Shown piece by piece: positions 55,793 to 64,000 of a DNA stretch of 64,000 bases. Within the stretch, counting starts at the first letter, position 1, and each line of letters begins with the position of its first letter. The position numbers and the translations under genes are program-made. The notes beneath the pieces were generated by a model that was not told the DNA's origin, made no database searches, and saw nothing but the letters and a program-made list of their open reading frames with translations. This stretch comes from Pueribacillus theae. GTDB lineage: Bacteria > Bacillota > Bacilli > Bacillales > UBA6769. The stretch covers positions 16,835 to 80,834 of the forward strand of contig NZ_QCZG01000012.1 in the NCBI RefSeq assembly GCF_003097615.1, given 5' to 3'.

Positions 55793-56557
55793 TTGATATT
55801 TGTGCTCGATGTGGGGAATACAAATATTGTATTGGGAGTTTTTAAAAATGGAGAGCTGCACAAACATTGGCGTATAGGGACAAGCCAGCAAAAGACAGAA
55901 GACGAGTATGCCATGATCATAAAAGAATTATTCCGCAGTGAAAACATCGTTTTCAATGATATTAAAGGCATTATTATCTCGTCTGTTGTTCCTCCAATTA
56001 TGTCTTCATTAGAGCTTATGTGCAAAAAATATTTTCACGTCGATCCGCTTATAATCGGACCAGGGATAAAAACAGGGCTCGACATCAAATATGAAAATCC
56101 GAGAGAGGTTGGTGCCGATCGTATTGTAAATGCAGTCGCTGCCATTGATATGTACGATTGCCCATTAATTATTGTAGATTTTGGGACGGCAACAACCTTC
56201 TGCTATGTGAATGAAAAAAAACATTACATGGGCGGTGTCATTGCACCCGGAATTAAAATTTCAACAGAAGCCCTGTTCACGTATGCAGCTAAATTGCCGC
56301 GGATTGAAATAACGAAACCTGATATGGTTATTGGGCGAAATACGGTCAGCGCGATGCAATCCGGTATATTTTATGGGTATGTCGGACAAGTTGAAGGCAT
56401 TGTGAATGGCATAAAAAAACAATTTAATACAGACCCTAAAATCATTGCAACAGGCGGACTGGCTTCTCTTATTGCACAAGGCACAGATATCATTGATCAT
56501 GTCGATCCATTTTTAACATTAAAAGGGCTTTATTTAATTTTCGTGAAAAACCACTAA
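55793..56557 (+). CDS. coaX: Type III pantothenate kinase CoaX
   Basis: The protein has 254 residues and does the first step of coenzyme A synthesis. The ASKHA motifs are [17 protein letters not shown] (residues 1-17), [11 protein letters not shown] near 105 with the catalytic Asp, and [11 protein letters not shown] near 127. TTG 55793 gives the standard family N-terminus, with GGGGTGTGAG about 6-8 nt upstream. In-frame upstream codons enter the TGTTCAA repeat region. Confidence 0.94.
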   Translation: MIFVLDVGNTNIVLGVFKNGELHKHWRIGTSQQKTEDEYAMIIKELFRSENIVFNDIKGIIISSVVPPIMSSLELMCKKYFHVDPLIIGPGIKTGLDIKYENPREVGADRIVNAVAAIDMYDCPLIIVDFGTATTFCYVNEKKHYMGGVIAPGIKISTEALFTYAAKLPRIEITKPDMVIGRNTVSAMQSGIFYGYVGQVEGIVNGIKKQFNTDPKIIATGGLASLIAQGTDIIDHVDPFLTLKGLYLIFVKNH

Positions 56558-56574
56558 ATGTTAGGAGCAAACAG

Positions 56575-57453
56575 ATGTCTGATTATTTAGTAAAGGCACT
56601 TGCTTATGATGATAAAGTGCGGGCTTATGCCATTCGGTCAACGGAAATGGTTTCAGAAGCACAAAAAAGACATGGAACATGGCCGACTGCATCTGCCGCT
56701 TTAGGCCGTGCACTCACTGCGACTACAATGATGGGAGCTACATTGAAAAATGATAACAAACTAACGGTAAAAATCGAAGGCGGCGGCCCAATTGGCGTGC
56801 TTATTATTGATGCGAATGCACACGGCGAAGCAAGGGGCTATGTGTCGAATCCCCATGTTCATTTCGATCTAAATGCGGAAGGTAAACTCGATGTAAAAAG
56901 AGCAGTGGGAACCGAAGGGTTTCTCTCTGTTGTGAAAGATTTAGGAATGAAGGAAATGTTTACAGGACAGGTTCCAATTGTTTCCGGTGAGCTTGGTGAA
57001 GATTTCACCTATTATTATGTCGCTTCCGAACAGGTGCCATCGTCTGTCGGAGTGGGCGTTTTAGTTAATCCTGACAATAGTATATTAGCTGCTGGGGGAT
57101 TTATGATTCAATTACTGCCGGGTGCGGAAGAAGAGATCATTACTTTTTTGGAAAAGCGCTTGCAGCAAATTCCGCCAGTTTCAAAAATGATTGAGCAGGA
57201 AATGCCGCCTGAAGAGATCCTTTATGCCATTTTAGAAAAGGAAAATGTAAAAATTTTAGACAAAAAACCGATTTCTTTTAAATGCAATTGCTCAAAGGAG
57301 CGAATAGCAAACGCAATCATAGGACTAGGAAAAGATGAGATCAAAGCGATGATTGAAGAAGACGGGGAAGCAGAAACGGTTTGCCATTTTTGCAATCAAA
57401 AGCATCACTTTACGAAAAAAGAACTGGAAGAACTTTATGAACAAAGTAAATGA
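56575..57453 (+). CDS. hslO: Redox-regulated chaperone Hsp33
   Basis: The protein has 292 residues. The N-terminal Hsp33 core begins [18 protein letters not shown]. The C-terminal redox switch has CNC (near residues 238-240) and CHFC (near 271-274), the CxC/CxxC zinc motif. Oxidation releases zinc and activates the holdase. TTAGGAGC precedes the ATG, 17 nt after coaX. Confidence 0.96.
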   Translation: MSDYLVKALAYDDKVRAYAIRSTEMVSEAQKRHGTWPTASAALGRALTATTMMGATLKNDNKLTVKIEGGGPIGVLIIDANAHGEARGYVSNPHVHFDLNAEGKLDVKRAVGTEGFLSVVKDLGMKEMFTGQVPIVSGELGEDFTYYYVASEQVPSSVGVGVLVNPDNSILAAGGFMIQLLPGAEEEIITFLEKRLQQIPPVSKMIEQEMPPEEILYAILEKENVKILDKKPISFKCNCSKERIANAIIGLGKDEIKAMIEEDGEAETVCHFCNQKHHFTKKELEELYEQSK

Positions 57454-57456
57454 ATA

Positions 57457-57502
57457 TTGACACGGTGATATGGATTTGGTAATCTTTAACTTAACAAATC
57501 CA
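57457..57502 (+). promoter_or_regulatory. Promoter and operator-like inverted repeat upstream of cysK
   Basis: TTGACA (57457-57462), 17-nt spacer and a weak TAATCT -10 (57480-57485). TGGATTTG (57471-57478) and CAAATCCA (57495-57502) form a perfect 8-bp inverted repeat flanking the -10, a position suited to a repressor site. I cannot match it firmly to a CymR box. Confidence 0.45.
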
Positions 57503-57534
57503 ATGAATATACTTGGTATTAAGGAGTGATCTTA

Positions 57535-58458
57535 ATGGCAATTGCAAATTCAATCACCGACTTAATTGGCAATACCCCGATTGTTAAGCTTAATCATTTG
57601 ACTGGTGAAAACGATGCTGAAGTTTATTTGAAATTGGAGTACATGAACCCTGGAAGCAGTGTGAAAGATAGAATTGCCTTGGCAATGGTGGAAGCAGCAG
57701 AAAAAAGCGGAAAATTAAAACCAGGGGACACGATTATCGAACCGACGAGCGGTAACACAGGTATAGGCCTTGCCATGGTTGCGGCGGCGAAAGGATATCG
57801 AGCAATTCTCGTCATGCCGGATACGATGAGTATGGAACGCCGCAACCTTCTACGTGCTTACGGTGCGGAGCTTGTGCTAACGCCGGGAGCCGATGGAATG
57901 GGTGGAGCGATCAGCAAAGCGGAAGAACTAGCTAAGTCAAAAGGCTATTTTATGCCACAGCAATTTGAAAACGAAGCCAATCCTGAAATCCATGAGCGCA
58001 CAACCGGAAAAGAAATTGTCGAACAAATGGATTCTCTTGACGCGTTTGTAGCCGGAATCGGAACAGGCGGTACGATTACTGGTGCCGGCAAAGTCATTAA
58101 AGAAAAATTTCCAAATGTTAAAATTTATGCGGTGGAGCCAAAAGACTCTCCGGTTCTTTCAGAAGGGAAAAAAGGCCCTCACAAAATTCAAGGAATCGGT
58201 GCAGGGTTTGTTCCGAAAATTTTAGATACATCGATTTATGACGAAGTGGCTACAGTAACGACAGAAGACGCGTTTGAATACGCCCGCCGTGCCGCAAGGG
58301 AAGAAGGCGTGCTCGGCGGAATTTCTTCAGGAGCGGCAATTAAAGTTGCAGTCGATGTAGCAAAACAACTTGGAAAGGGAAAAAAGGTTCTTGCCATCAT
58401 TCCAAGCAATGGTGAACGCTATTTAAGTACTCCTCTTTATCAATTTGATGAAGAGTAA
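57535..58458 (+). CDS. cysK: Cysteine synthase A (O-acetylserine sulfhydrylase)
   Basis: The protein has 307 residues and is a PLP enzyme that makes cysteine from O-acetylserine and sulfide. K44 in [11 protein letters not shown] binds [15 protein letters not shown] (substrate loop) and [11 protein letters not shown] (phosphate loop) are intact. AAGGAGTGAT lies just before ATG 57535. In B. subtilis pabB and pabA follow; here pabC is next. Confidence 0.96.
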   Translation: MAIANSITDLIGNTPIVKLNHLTGENDAEVYLKLEYMNPGSSVKDRIALAMVEAAEKSGKLKPGDTIIEPTSGNTGIGLAMVAAAKGYRAILVMPDTMSMERRNLLRAYGAELVLTPGADGMGGAISKAEELAKSKGYFMPQQFENEANPEIHERTTGKEIVEQMDSLDAFVAGIGTGGTITGAGKVIKEKFPNVKIYAVEPKDSPVLSEGKKGPHKIQGIGAGFVPKILDTSIYDEVATVTTEDAFEYARRAAREEGVLGGISSGAAIKVAVDVAKQLGKGKKVLAIIPSNGERYLSTPLYQFDEE

Positions 58459-58464
58459 AAGGCG

Positions 58465-58491
58465 AAGTCCTCATTTTGAGGGCTTTTTTTT
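58465..58491 (+). terminator. Terminator after cysK
   Basis: AAGTCCTC (58465-58472) pairs with GAGGGCTT (58478-58485, one G-U pair), followed by T residues. It separates cysK from the folate genes. Confidence 0.75.
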
Positions 58492-58625
58492 ACGTGAAGA
58501 AATAGCAATTATCATGTACAATATGGAAAGAATGAGTTTTTTATAGCAAGGCCGATTTTCAGAAGGTAAATCATGCCGGCAAGTTATCGTTTGATCGCCT
58601 TTAGTAAAGAGGAGACAGGGAAAGT

Positions 58626-59516
58626 ATGTACATCAGTTTAAACGGGAACATCATTAAAAAAGAAGACGCACGTATATCCCCATATGACCACGGTTTTTTA
58701 TATGGCATTGGCCTGTTTGAAACGATAAGGATCTATCATCGCCATCCTTTTCTTTTTTATGACCACATAGACCGTTTAAACGAAGGACTCAAAATGATTG
58801 GCATACAACTAAATAAAAAGAAAGAAGAGTGGTTTGAGGATATTCAGGAACTTTTAATTTCCAACAAAATGAACGATGCTTATGTCCGGATAAATGTCTC
58901 CGCCGGTGTTCATGAACTAGGGCTGAACGCGGACGATTATACAAATCCAACTGTTATTATTTTTGTCAAGCCGTTGCCTTCTCCATCCCGTGATGAAAAG
59001 GAAGGCATCATTTTAAAAACAGCGCGAAACTCGCCGGAGGCTGTAAAACGATTGAAATCCCATCATTTCTTAAACAATATGCTCGCAAAGCGGGAAATAG
59101 GGAATGATATAAAAAAAGAAGGCATTTTCCTAAATGAAGAGGGGAAACTCGCAGAAGGCATCGTTTCGAATATATTTTGGGCAAAAGATGGGATTGTTTA
59201 CACCCCTTCAGTCGAAACGGGGATTTTAAATGGCATTACCCGCCAATTTGTAATTGAACTTCTAAAGAAGAGAAACCTCTTCATTTGTGAAGGCTCTTTT
59301 GAACCTTCAAGTCTACTGTCAGCCGATGAAGCATTTATGACAAACTCCATTCAGGAAATTGTCCCCTTTGCAAGCGTCGAAAATATAAATTTCCCGGGGA
59401 ATAGTGGGGAAATCACGCAAATTTTGTTGAATGATTACAAAATTTGCCGAACGGAATTATGGTCGTATAAACAACTCAGTAGAAGGAGTGAACCCGGTGC
59501 TGAATGTTGCAAATAA
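58626..59516 (+). CDS. pabC: Aminodeoxychorismate lyase PabC (4-amino-4-deoxychorismate lyase)
   Basis: The protein has 296 residues of the fold-IV PLP family. DHGFLYGIGLFETIRIY (residues 21-37) is the N-terminal motif; the PLP lysine is expected in the KSHHFLNNMLA region near residue 140-150. EGIVSNIFW and TGILNGITRQ are cofactor-binding blocks. It releases p-aminobenzoate and pyruvate. The partner synthase genes pabA and pabB are absent next to it. It overlaps sul by 20 nt. Confidence 0.92.
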   Translation: MYISLNGNIIKKEDARISPYDHGFLYGIGLFETIRIYHRHPFLFYDHIDRLNEGLKMIGIQLNKKKEEWFEDIQELLISNKMNDAYVRINVSAGVHELGLNADDYTNPTVIIFVKPLPSPSRDEKEGIILKTARNSPEAVKRLKSHHFLNNMLAKREIGNDIKKEGIFLNEEGKLAEGIVSNIFWAKDGIVYTPSVETGILNGITRQFVIELLKKRNLFICEGSFEPSSLLSADEAFMTNSIQEIVPFASVENINFPGNSGEITQILLNDYKICRTELWSYKQLSRRSEPGAECCK

Positions 59517-60354
59517 GCCTTTTTACGGGATTTTAAAAATAAACAATAAGTCGATTGACTTAAATGAACGAACCTATATTATGGGGATTCTAAATGTAAC
59601 TCCGGATTCATTTTCGGATGGTGGCTCATTCGTTTCTGTTGACTCGGCTGTAAATCATGCCATTGAATTAGTGAGAGACGGTGCTGATATCATTGATATT
59701 GGGGGTGAATCGACGCGACCGGGATCTCAAAAAATCACTGCCGAAGAGGAATTAAACCGAGTCATCCCGGCTTTAACGGAAGTTAGAAAAGCGGTTGATG
59801 TTCCAATATCAATCGATACGTATAAAGCTGAAGTAGCGGAAAAAGCAATTGAAGCGGGTGCAGATATGATAAATGACATTTGGGGGGCAAAAAAAGATCC
59901 GAGAATGGCATCAGTTGCCGCCAAATATAATGCACCAATTATTTTAATGCACAATCGTGAAAAGGCGAAGTATGATAACCTATTGGATGAAATTGTACAG
60001 GATTTAAATGAAAGTATTGAAATTGCAGTATCTGCAGGGGTTCCTCATGAAAATATCATTCTGGATCCTGGCATCGGCTTTGGTAAAACGTATGAACATA
60101 ACCTACTAACGATGCGGAACTTGGATGTTATAACGAAGATGGGGTATCCTGTCTTGTTAGGAACATCGCGCAAATCAATGATTGGCCAAGCCTTGAATTT
60201 GCCTCCGAAAGAACGAATGGAAGGAACAGGCGCAACCGTATGCCTCGGGATCGAAAAGGGCTGTCAGATTGTACGCGTTCATGATGTGAAGCCGATTGCC
60301 AAGATGGCAAAGATGATGGATGCCATGTTGAGAGGCGGAGAGGCTAATGGATAA
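59497..60354 (+). CDS. sul: Dihydropteroate synthase
   Basis: The protein has 285 residues and joins p-aminobenzoate to the pterin. The signatures MGILNVTPDSFSDGG and DIIDIGGESTRPGS are intact, as are the sulfonamide-site Arg/Lys region GTSRKSMIG and the C-terminal RVHDV. GTG 59497 follows AAGGAGTG by 6 nt; further upstream in-frame codons lie within pabC. Confidence 0.95.
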   Translation: MLNVANKPFYGILKINNKSIDLNERTYIMGILNVTPDSFSDGGSFVSVDSAVNHAIELVRDGADIIDIGGESTRPGSQKITAEEELNRVIPALTEVRKAVDVPISIDTYKAEVAEKAIEAGADMINDIWGAKKDPRMASVAAKYNAPIILMHNREKAKYDNLLDEIVQDLNESIEIAVSAGVPHENIILDPGIGFGKTYEHNLLTMRNLDVITKMGYPVLLGTSRKSMIGQALNLPPKERMEGTGATVCLGIEKGCQIVRVHDVKPIAKMAKMMDAMLRGGEANG

Positions 60355-60712
60355 AATTATGATGAATCAATTGGAGTTTTATGGATATCACGGAGTCTAC
60401 CCCGAAGAAACCAAGCTTGGGCAGCGATTTTATGTCGATCTAATCATGGAAATGGATTTAAGCAAATCTGCAAAAAGTGACAACCTAAATGATACAATTG
60501 ATTATGGGGCTGTTCACGATTTGGTGAAGAGTATTATGGAAGGCGAACCGCGTAATCTTGTCGAAACGCTTGCTGAAGAAATTTCATCTTCGCTTTTAAA
60601 CGAATTTTCGTTCATTGAAAACGTTACTGTAAAAGTCGTAAAACCTGATCCACCAATTCCGGGGCATTATGAATCAGTGGCTGTTGAAATCATGAGGAGC
60701 CGTTCTGTGTAA
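60347..60712 (+). CDS. folB: Dihydroneopterin aldolase
   Basis: The protein has 121 residues. MNQLEFYGYHGVYPEETKLG carries the catalytic region, with Glu in PEE; TIDYGAVHDLV and VKPDPPIPGHYESVAV (catalytic Lys/Tyr) complete the family. It forms 6-hydroxymethyl-dihydropterin. It overlaps sul by 8 nt and folK by 1 nt. Confidence 0.95.
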   Translation: MDKIMMNQLEFYGYHGVYPEETKLGQRFYVDLIMEMDLSKSAKSDNLNDTIDYGAVHDLVKSIMEGEPRNLVETLAEEISSSLLNEFSFIENVTVKVVKPDPPIPGHYESVAVEIMRSRSV

Positions 60713-61233
60713 TGGCAATTGCATATATTGGTCTCGGCTCTAACATCGGAAACCGTGATGAATATTTATATAAAGCATTGAAAGCATTGGGTAACGATTC
60801 CGCTATGTTAGTACGTGATGTGTCTTCAATTTATGAAACGGACCCTGTTGGATTTACCGAACAGCCTGCTTTTTTAAATATGGTGGCAGAGATTGAAACG
60901 AGCCTGCAGCCACTTGAACTTTTGGCTTCTTTACAAAAAATTGAAGATAAACTTGGGCGGACGAGAGAAATAAAATGGGGCCCACGAACGATTGATCTTG
61001 ACATTTTGCTTTATAATCAAGAAACGGTGAAATCGGAACGGTTAATTATTCCCCATCCGCGCATGAAGGAGCGCGGTTTTGTTTTAATTCCTCTATTTGA
61101 GTTGGCGCCGCATTTATCTTCTTGTTTGTTTAACGATTCAGCCGAAATGACTGATGAGAAGGTATTAAATGATGGCGTCAGGTTGTGGAAGAAGAAAAAT
61201 GAGTCAGGGGAATATGGACTTTTTTCTATATAG
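60712..61233 (+). CDS. folK: HPPK, 6-hydroxymethyl-7,8-dihydropterin pyrophosphokinase
   Basis: The protein has 173 residues. AYIGLGSNIGNRDEYL at residues 3-18 and the signature GPRTIDLDILLYN (near residues 91-103) with the metal-binding Asp pair identify HPPK. It passes its product to Sul. In B. subtilis the small regulator yazB follows; here dusB starts 37 nt after the stop. Confidence 0.95.
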   Translation: MAIAYIGLGSNIGNRDEYLYKALKALGNDSAMLVRDVSSIYETDPVGFTEQPAFLNMVAEIETSLQPLELLASLQKIEDKLGRTREIKWGPRTIDLDILLYNQETVKSERLIIPHPRMKERGFVLIPLFELAPHLSSCLFNDSAEMTDEKVLNDGVRLWKKKNESGEYGLFSI

Positions 61234-61270
61234 TAAGTGCTTGAATATCATCTAGATAGAAGGTGAGAGA

Positions 61271-62266
61271 ATGCTTAAAATTGGTGACATTACGATGAAG
61301 AATCAGGTCGTGTTAGCTCCGATGGCCGGTGTGTGCAATCCGGCATTTCGTTTGATTGCAAAGGAGTTTGGCGCAGGCCTTGTATGTGCAGAGATGGTCA
61401 GTGACAAAGCGATCCTGCACGAAAATGAAAAAACGTTAAGGATGCTTTACGTTGATGAACGTGAAAAGCCGCTCAGCTTGCAAATTTTCGGTGGGGAGAA
61501 AGAAACGCTGGTTGGTGCCGCCCGTTATGTTGAGAAAGCAACAAATGCCGATATCATCGACATTAACATGGGGTGCCCTGTTCCTAAGATTACTTCATGT
61601 GATGCAGGAGCAAAGTGGCTTCTTGATCCAGATAAAATTTATGAAATGGTTAAGGTTGTTGTGAATGCAGTGGATATGCCTGTTACAGTAAAAATGCGAA
61701 TTGGCTGGGATGAGGACCATATTTATGCCGTTGACAATGCAAAAGCTGTGGAGGCTGCAGGCGGTGCAGCTGTTGCGGTTCATGGCCGTACCCGTGTGCA
61801 AATGTATGAAGGCAAAGCGAATTGGGACATTATTAAACAAGTAAAAGATGCCGTATCGATCCCTGTTATCGGAAATGGAGATGTCGTCACACCGATGGAT
61901 GCGAAAAGAATGCTTGACTTAACAGGTGTTGACGGTGTTATGATCGGTCGTGGAGCATTGGGGAACCCTTGGATGCTTTACCAAACGATCCAGTACTTAG
62001 AAACTGGGGAGATACCACCGATGCCTACCCCATCGGAAAAAATAGAAGTGTGTCTTCTCCATCTTGAACGCTTAATTCGGCTAAAAGGTGAGAAGATTGC
62101 TGTCATGGAAATGCGCAAACATGCTGCCTGGTATTTGAAAGGCTTGCGCGGAAATGCAAAAATTAGAAGAAAAATCAATGAAATAGAAACGAAAGGTGAA
62201 CTCACTGCTGTGCTCTATGATTATGTGGACCAATTGAGGGATGACCAGGAAGCTGAGGCAGTGTAG
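61271..62266 (+). CDS. dusB: tRNA-dihydrouridine synthase
   Basis: The protein has 331 residues. An FMN-binding TIM barrel begins VLAPMAGVCNPAFRLIAKEFG; the catalytic Cys lies in NMGCPVPK near residue 101; VTVKMRIGWDE and GRGALGNPW bind FMN and tRNA. GAAGGTGAGAG precedes the ATG. It closes onto lysS, 24 nt away, probably one operon with the folate genes. Confidence 0.95.
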   Translation: MLKIGDITMKNQVVLAPMAGVCNPAFRLIAKEFGAGLVCAEMVSDKAILHENEKTLRMLYVDEREKPLSLQIFGGEKETLVGAARYVEKATNADIIDINMGCPVPKITSCDAGAKWLLDPDKIYEMVKVVVNAVDMPVTVKMRIGWDEDHIYAVDNAKAVEAAGGAAVAVHGRTRVQMYEGKANWDIIKQVKDAVSIPVIGNGDVVTPMDAKRMLDLTGVDGVMIGRGALGNPWMLYQTIQYLETGEIPPMPTPSEKIEVCLLHLERLIRLKGEKIAVMEMRKHAAWYLKGLRGNAKIRRKINEIETKGELTAVLYDYVDQLRDDQEAEAV

Positions 62267-63781
<1,515 letters not shown>

Positions 63782-63783
63782 GA

Positions 63784-63815
63784 GAATGTCTGCCTCTGTA
63801 TTTTGGCAGACATTC
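63784..63815 (+). terminator. Hairpin after lysS
   Basis: GAATGTCTGCC (63784-63794) pairs perfectly with GGCAGACATTC (63805-63815). The U-tract is missing (CAAAAAA follows), so termination may be weak. Confidence 0.6.
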
Positions 63816-63829
63816 CAAAAAATATACTA

Positions 63830-63858
63830 TTGCGCAGTTTTAATGACTGTAGTATAGT
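63830..63858 (+). promoter_or_regulatory. rRNA operon promoter P1
   Basis: TTGCGC (63830-63835), 17-nt spacer, TATAGT (63853-63858). Confidence 0.55.
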
Positions 63859-63913
63859 TACATATGCTGCTTCAAGCGGCATTGATAATATAGAAAAACA
63901 ATAGAAAAAGTTG

Positions 63914-63942
63914 TTGACAAATCGTCTACAGCCTGTTATTAT
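63914..63942 (+). promoter_or_regulatory. rRNA operon promoter P2 and leader start
   Basis: TTGACA (63914-63919), 17-nt spacer, TATTAT (63937-63942). The leader after it contains TTCTTTGAAAACTAAACAAA (63981-64000), the box A-type sequence that precedes Bacillus 16S rRNA. The 16S gene itself should begin beyond the window. Confidence 0.8.
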
Positions 63943-64000
63943 ATAAAAGTCGCCATTAAGAGCGACGGAATAAAAAATCGTTCTTTGAAAACTAAACAAA

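Overview
The window is chromosomal DNA of a low-GC, endospore-forming Firmicute of the family Bacillaceae. The evidence is gene content and order: about 57 kb follow the Bacillus subtilis order from yaaH to lysS almost gene for gene (tadA, tRNA-Ser, SRP RNA, dnaX, recR, bofA, csfB, tmk, holB, ricT, abrB, metS, rnmV, rsmA, veg, spoVG, glmU, prs, pth, mfd, spoVT, divIC, spoIIE, tilS-hprT, ftsH, coaX, hslO, cysK, folate genes, dusB, lysS, then rRNA promoters). It is not B. subtilis itself. There is no rRNA operon between bofA and csfB, xpaC/yaaN and yaaI are absent, pabB/pabA are missing before pabC, and tilS and hprT are joined in one frame.

Positions 1-6485 are the right part of an integrated mobile element whose left end lies outside the window. 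It holds a Cro/C1-type regulator, an excisionase-like HTH protein, a CHC2 zinc-finger primase, a DUF3987 P-loop helicase/replicase, an ERCC4-family nuclease and a run of small unknown proteins. The last gene encodes a zinc-ribbon protein starting MGGYGSG. The element ends in a 45-bp copy of the 3' part of a tRNA-Arg(CCT) gene, which I read as its right attachment site. Three repeat clusters stand out: iteron-like repeats in the 3' tail of the replicase gene, GTTGCAA-type repeats before the last gene, and GGGGACA repeats next to the attachment site. No capsid, packaging, relaxase or conjugation gene is visible, so a phage satellite or a small integrative element is the best reading.

Positions 6600-10500 carry a small membrane protein, an orphan glycine-betaine-type binding lipoprotein, the spore cortex lytic enzyme gene yaaH/sleL, tadA, tRNA-Ser(CGA) and the 270-nt SRP RNA. 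Positions 10500-24400 carry replication and repair (dnaX, recR, holB, yabA), sporulation regulators (bofA, csfB), c-di-AMP sensing (darA), RNA modification (trmN6, rsmI) and abrB facing metS. Positions 24400-43500 carry tatD, rpfB, rnmV, rsmA, yabG, veg, sspF, ispE, purR, ridA, spoVG, glmU, prs, ctc, pth, fin, mfd, spoVT and yabM.

Positions 43700-64000 carry a frameshifted yabN (mazG), rqcP, yabP/yabQ, divIC, yabR, tRNA-Met, and the spoIIE-yabS-yabT group (phosphatase, vWA protein, kinase). They continue with a tilS-hprT fusion, ftsH, coaX, hslO, cysK, the compact pabC-sul-folB-folK-dusB-lysS operon, and tandem rRNA promoters at the edge.

Two families of short dispersed repeats occur in intergenic gaps. 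One has TGTTCAA ends (15.8, 43.4 and 55.7 kb). The other shares CCGTTAT...TTAGACTTC (19.2, 31.9 and 37.2 kb). Most backbone genes are on the plus strand; abrB is the only clear minus-strand gene. Functional calls rest on motif recognition by eye and on synteny; no database search was run.
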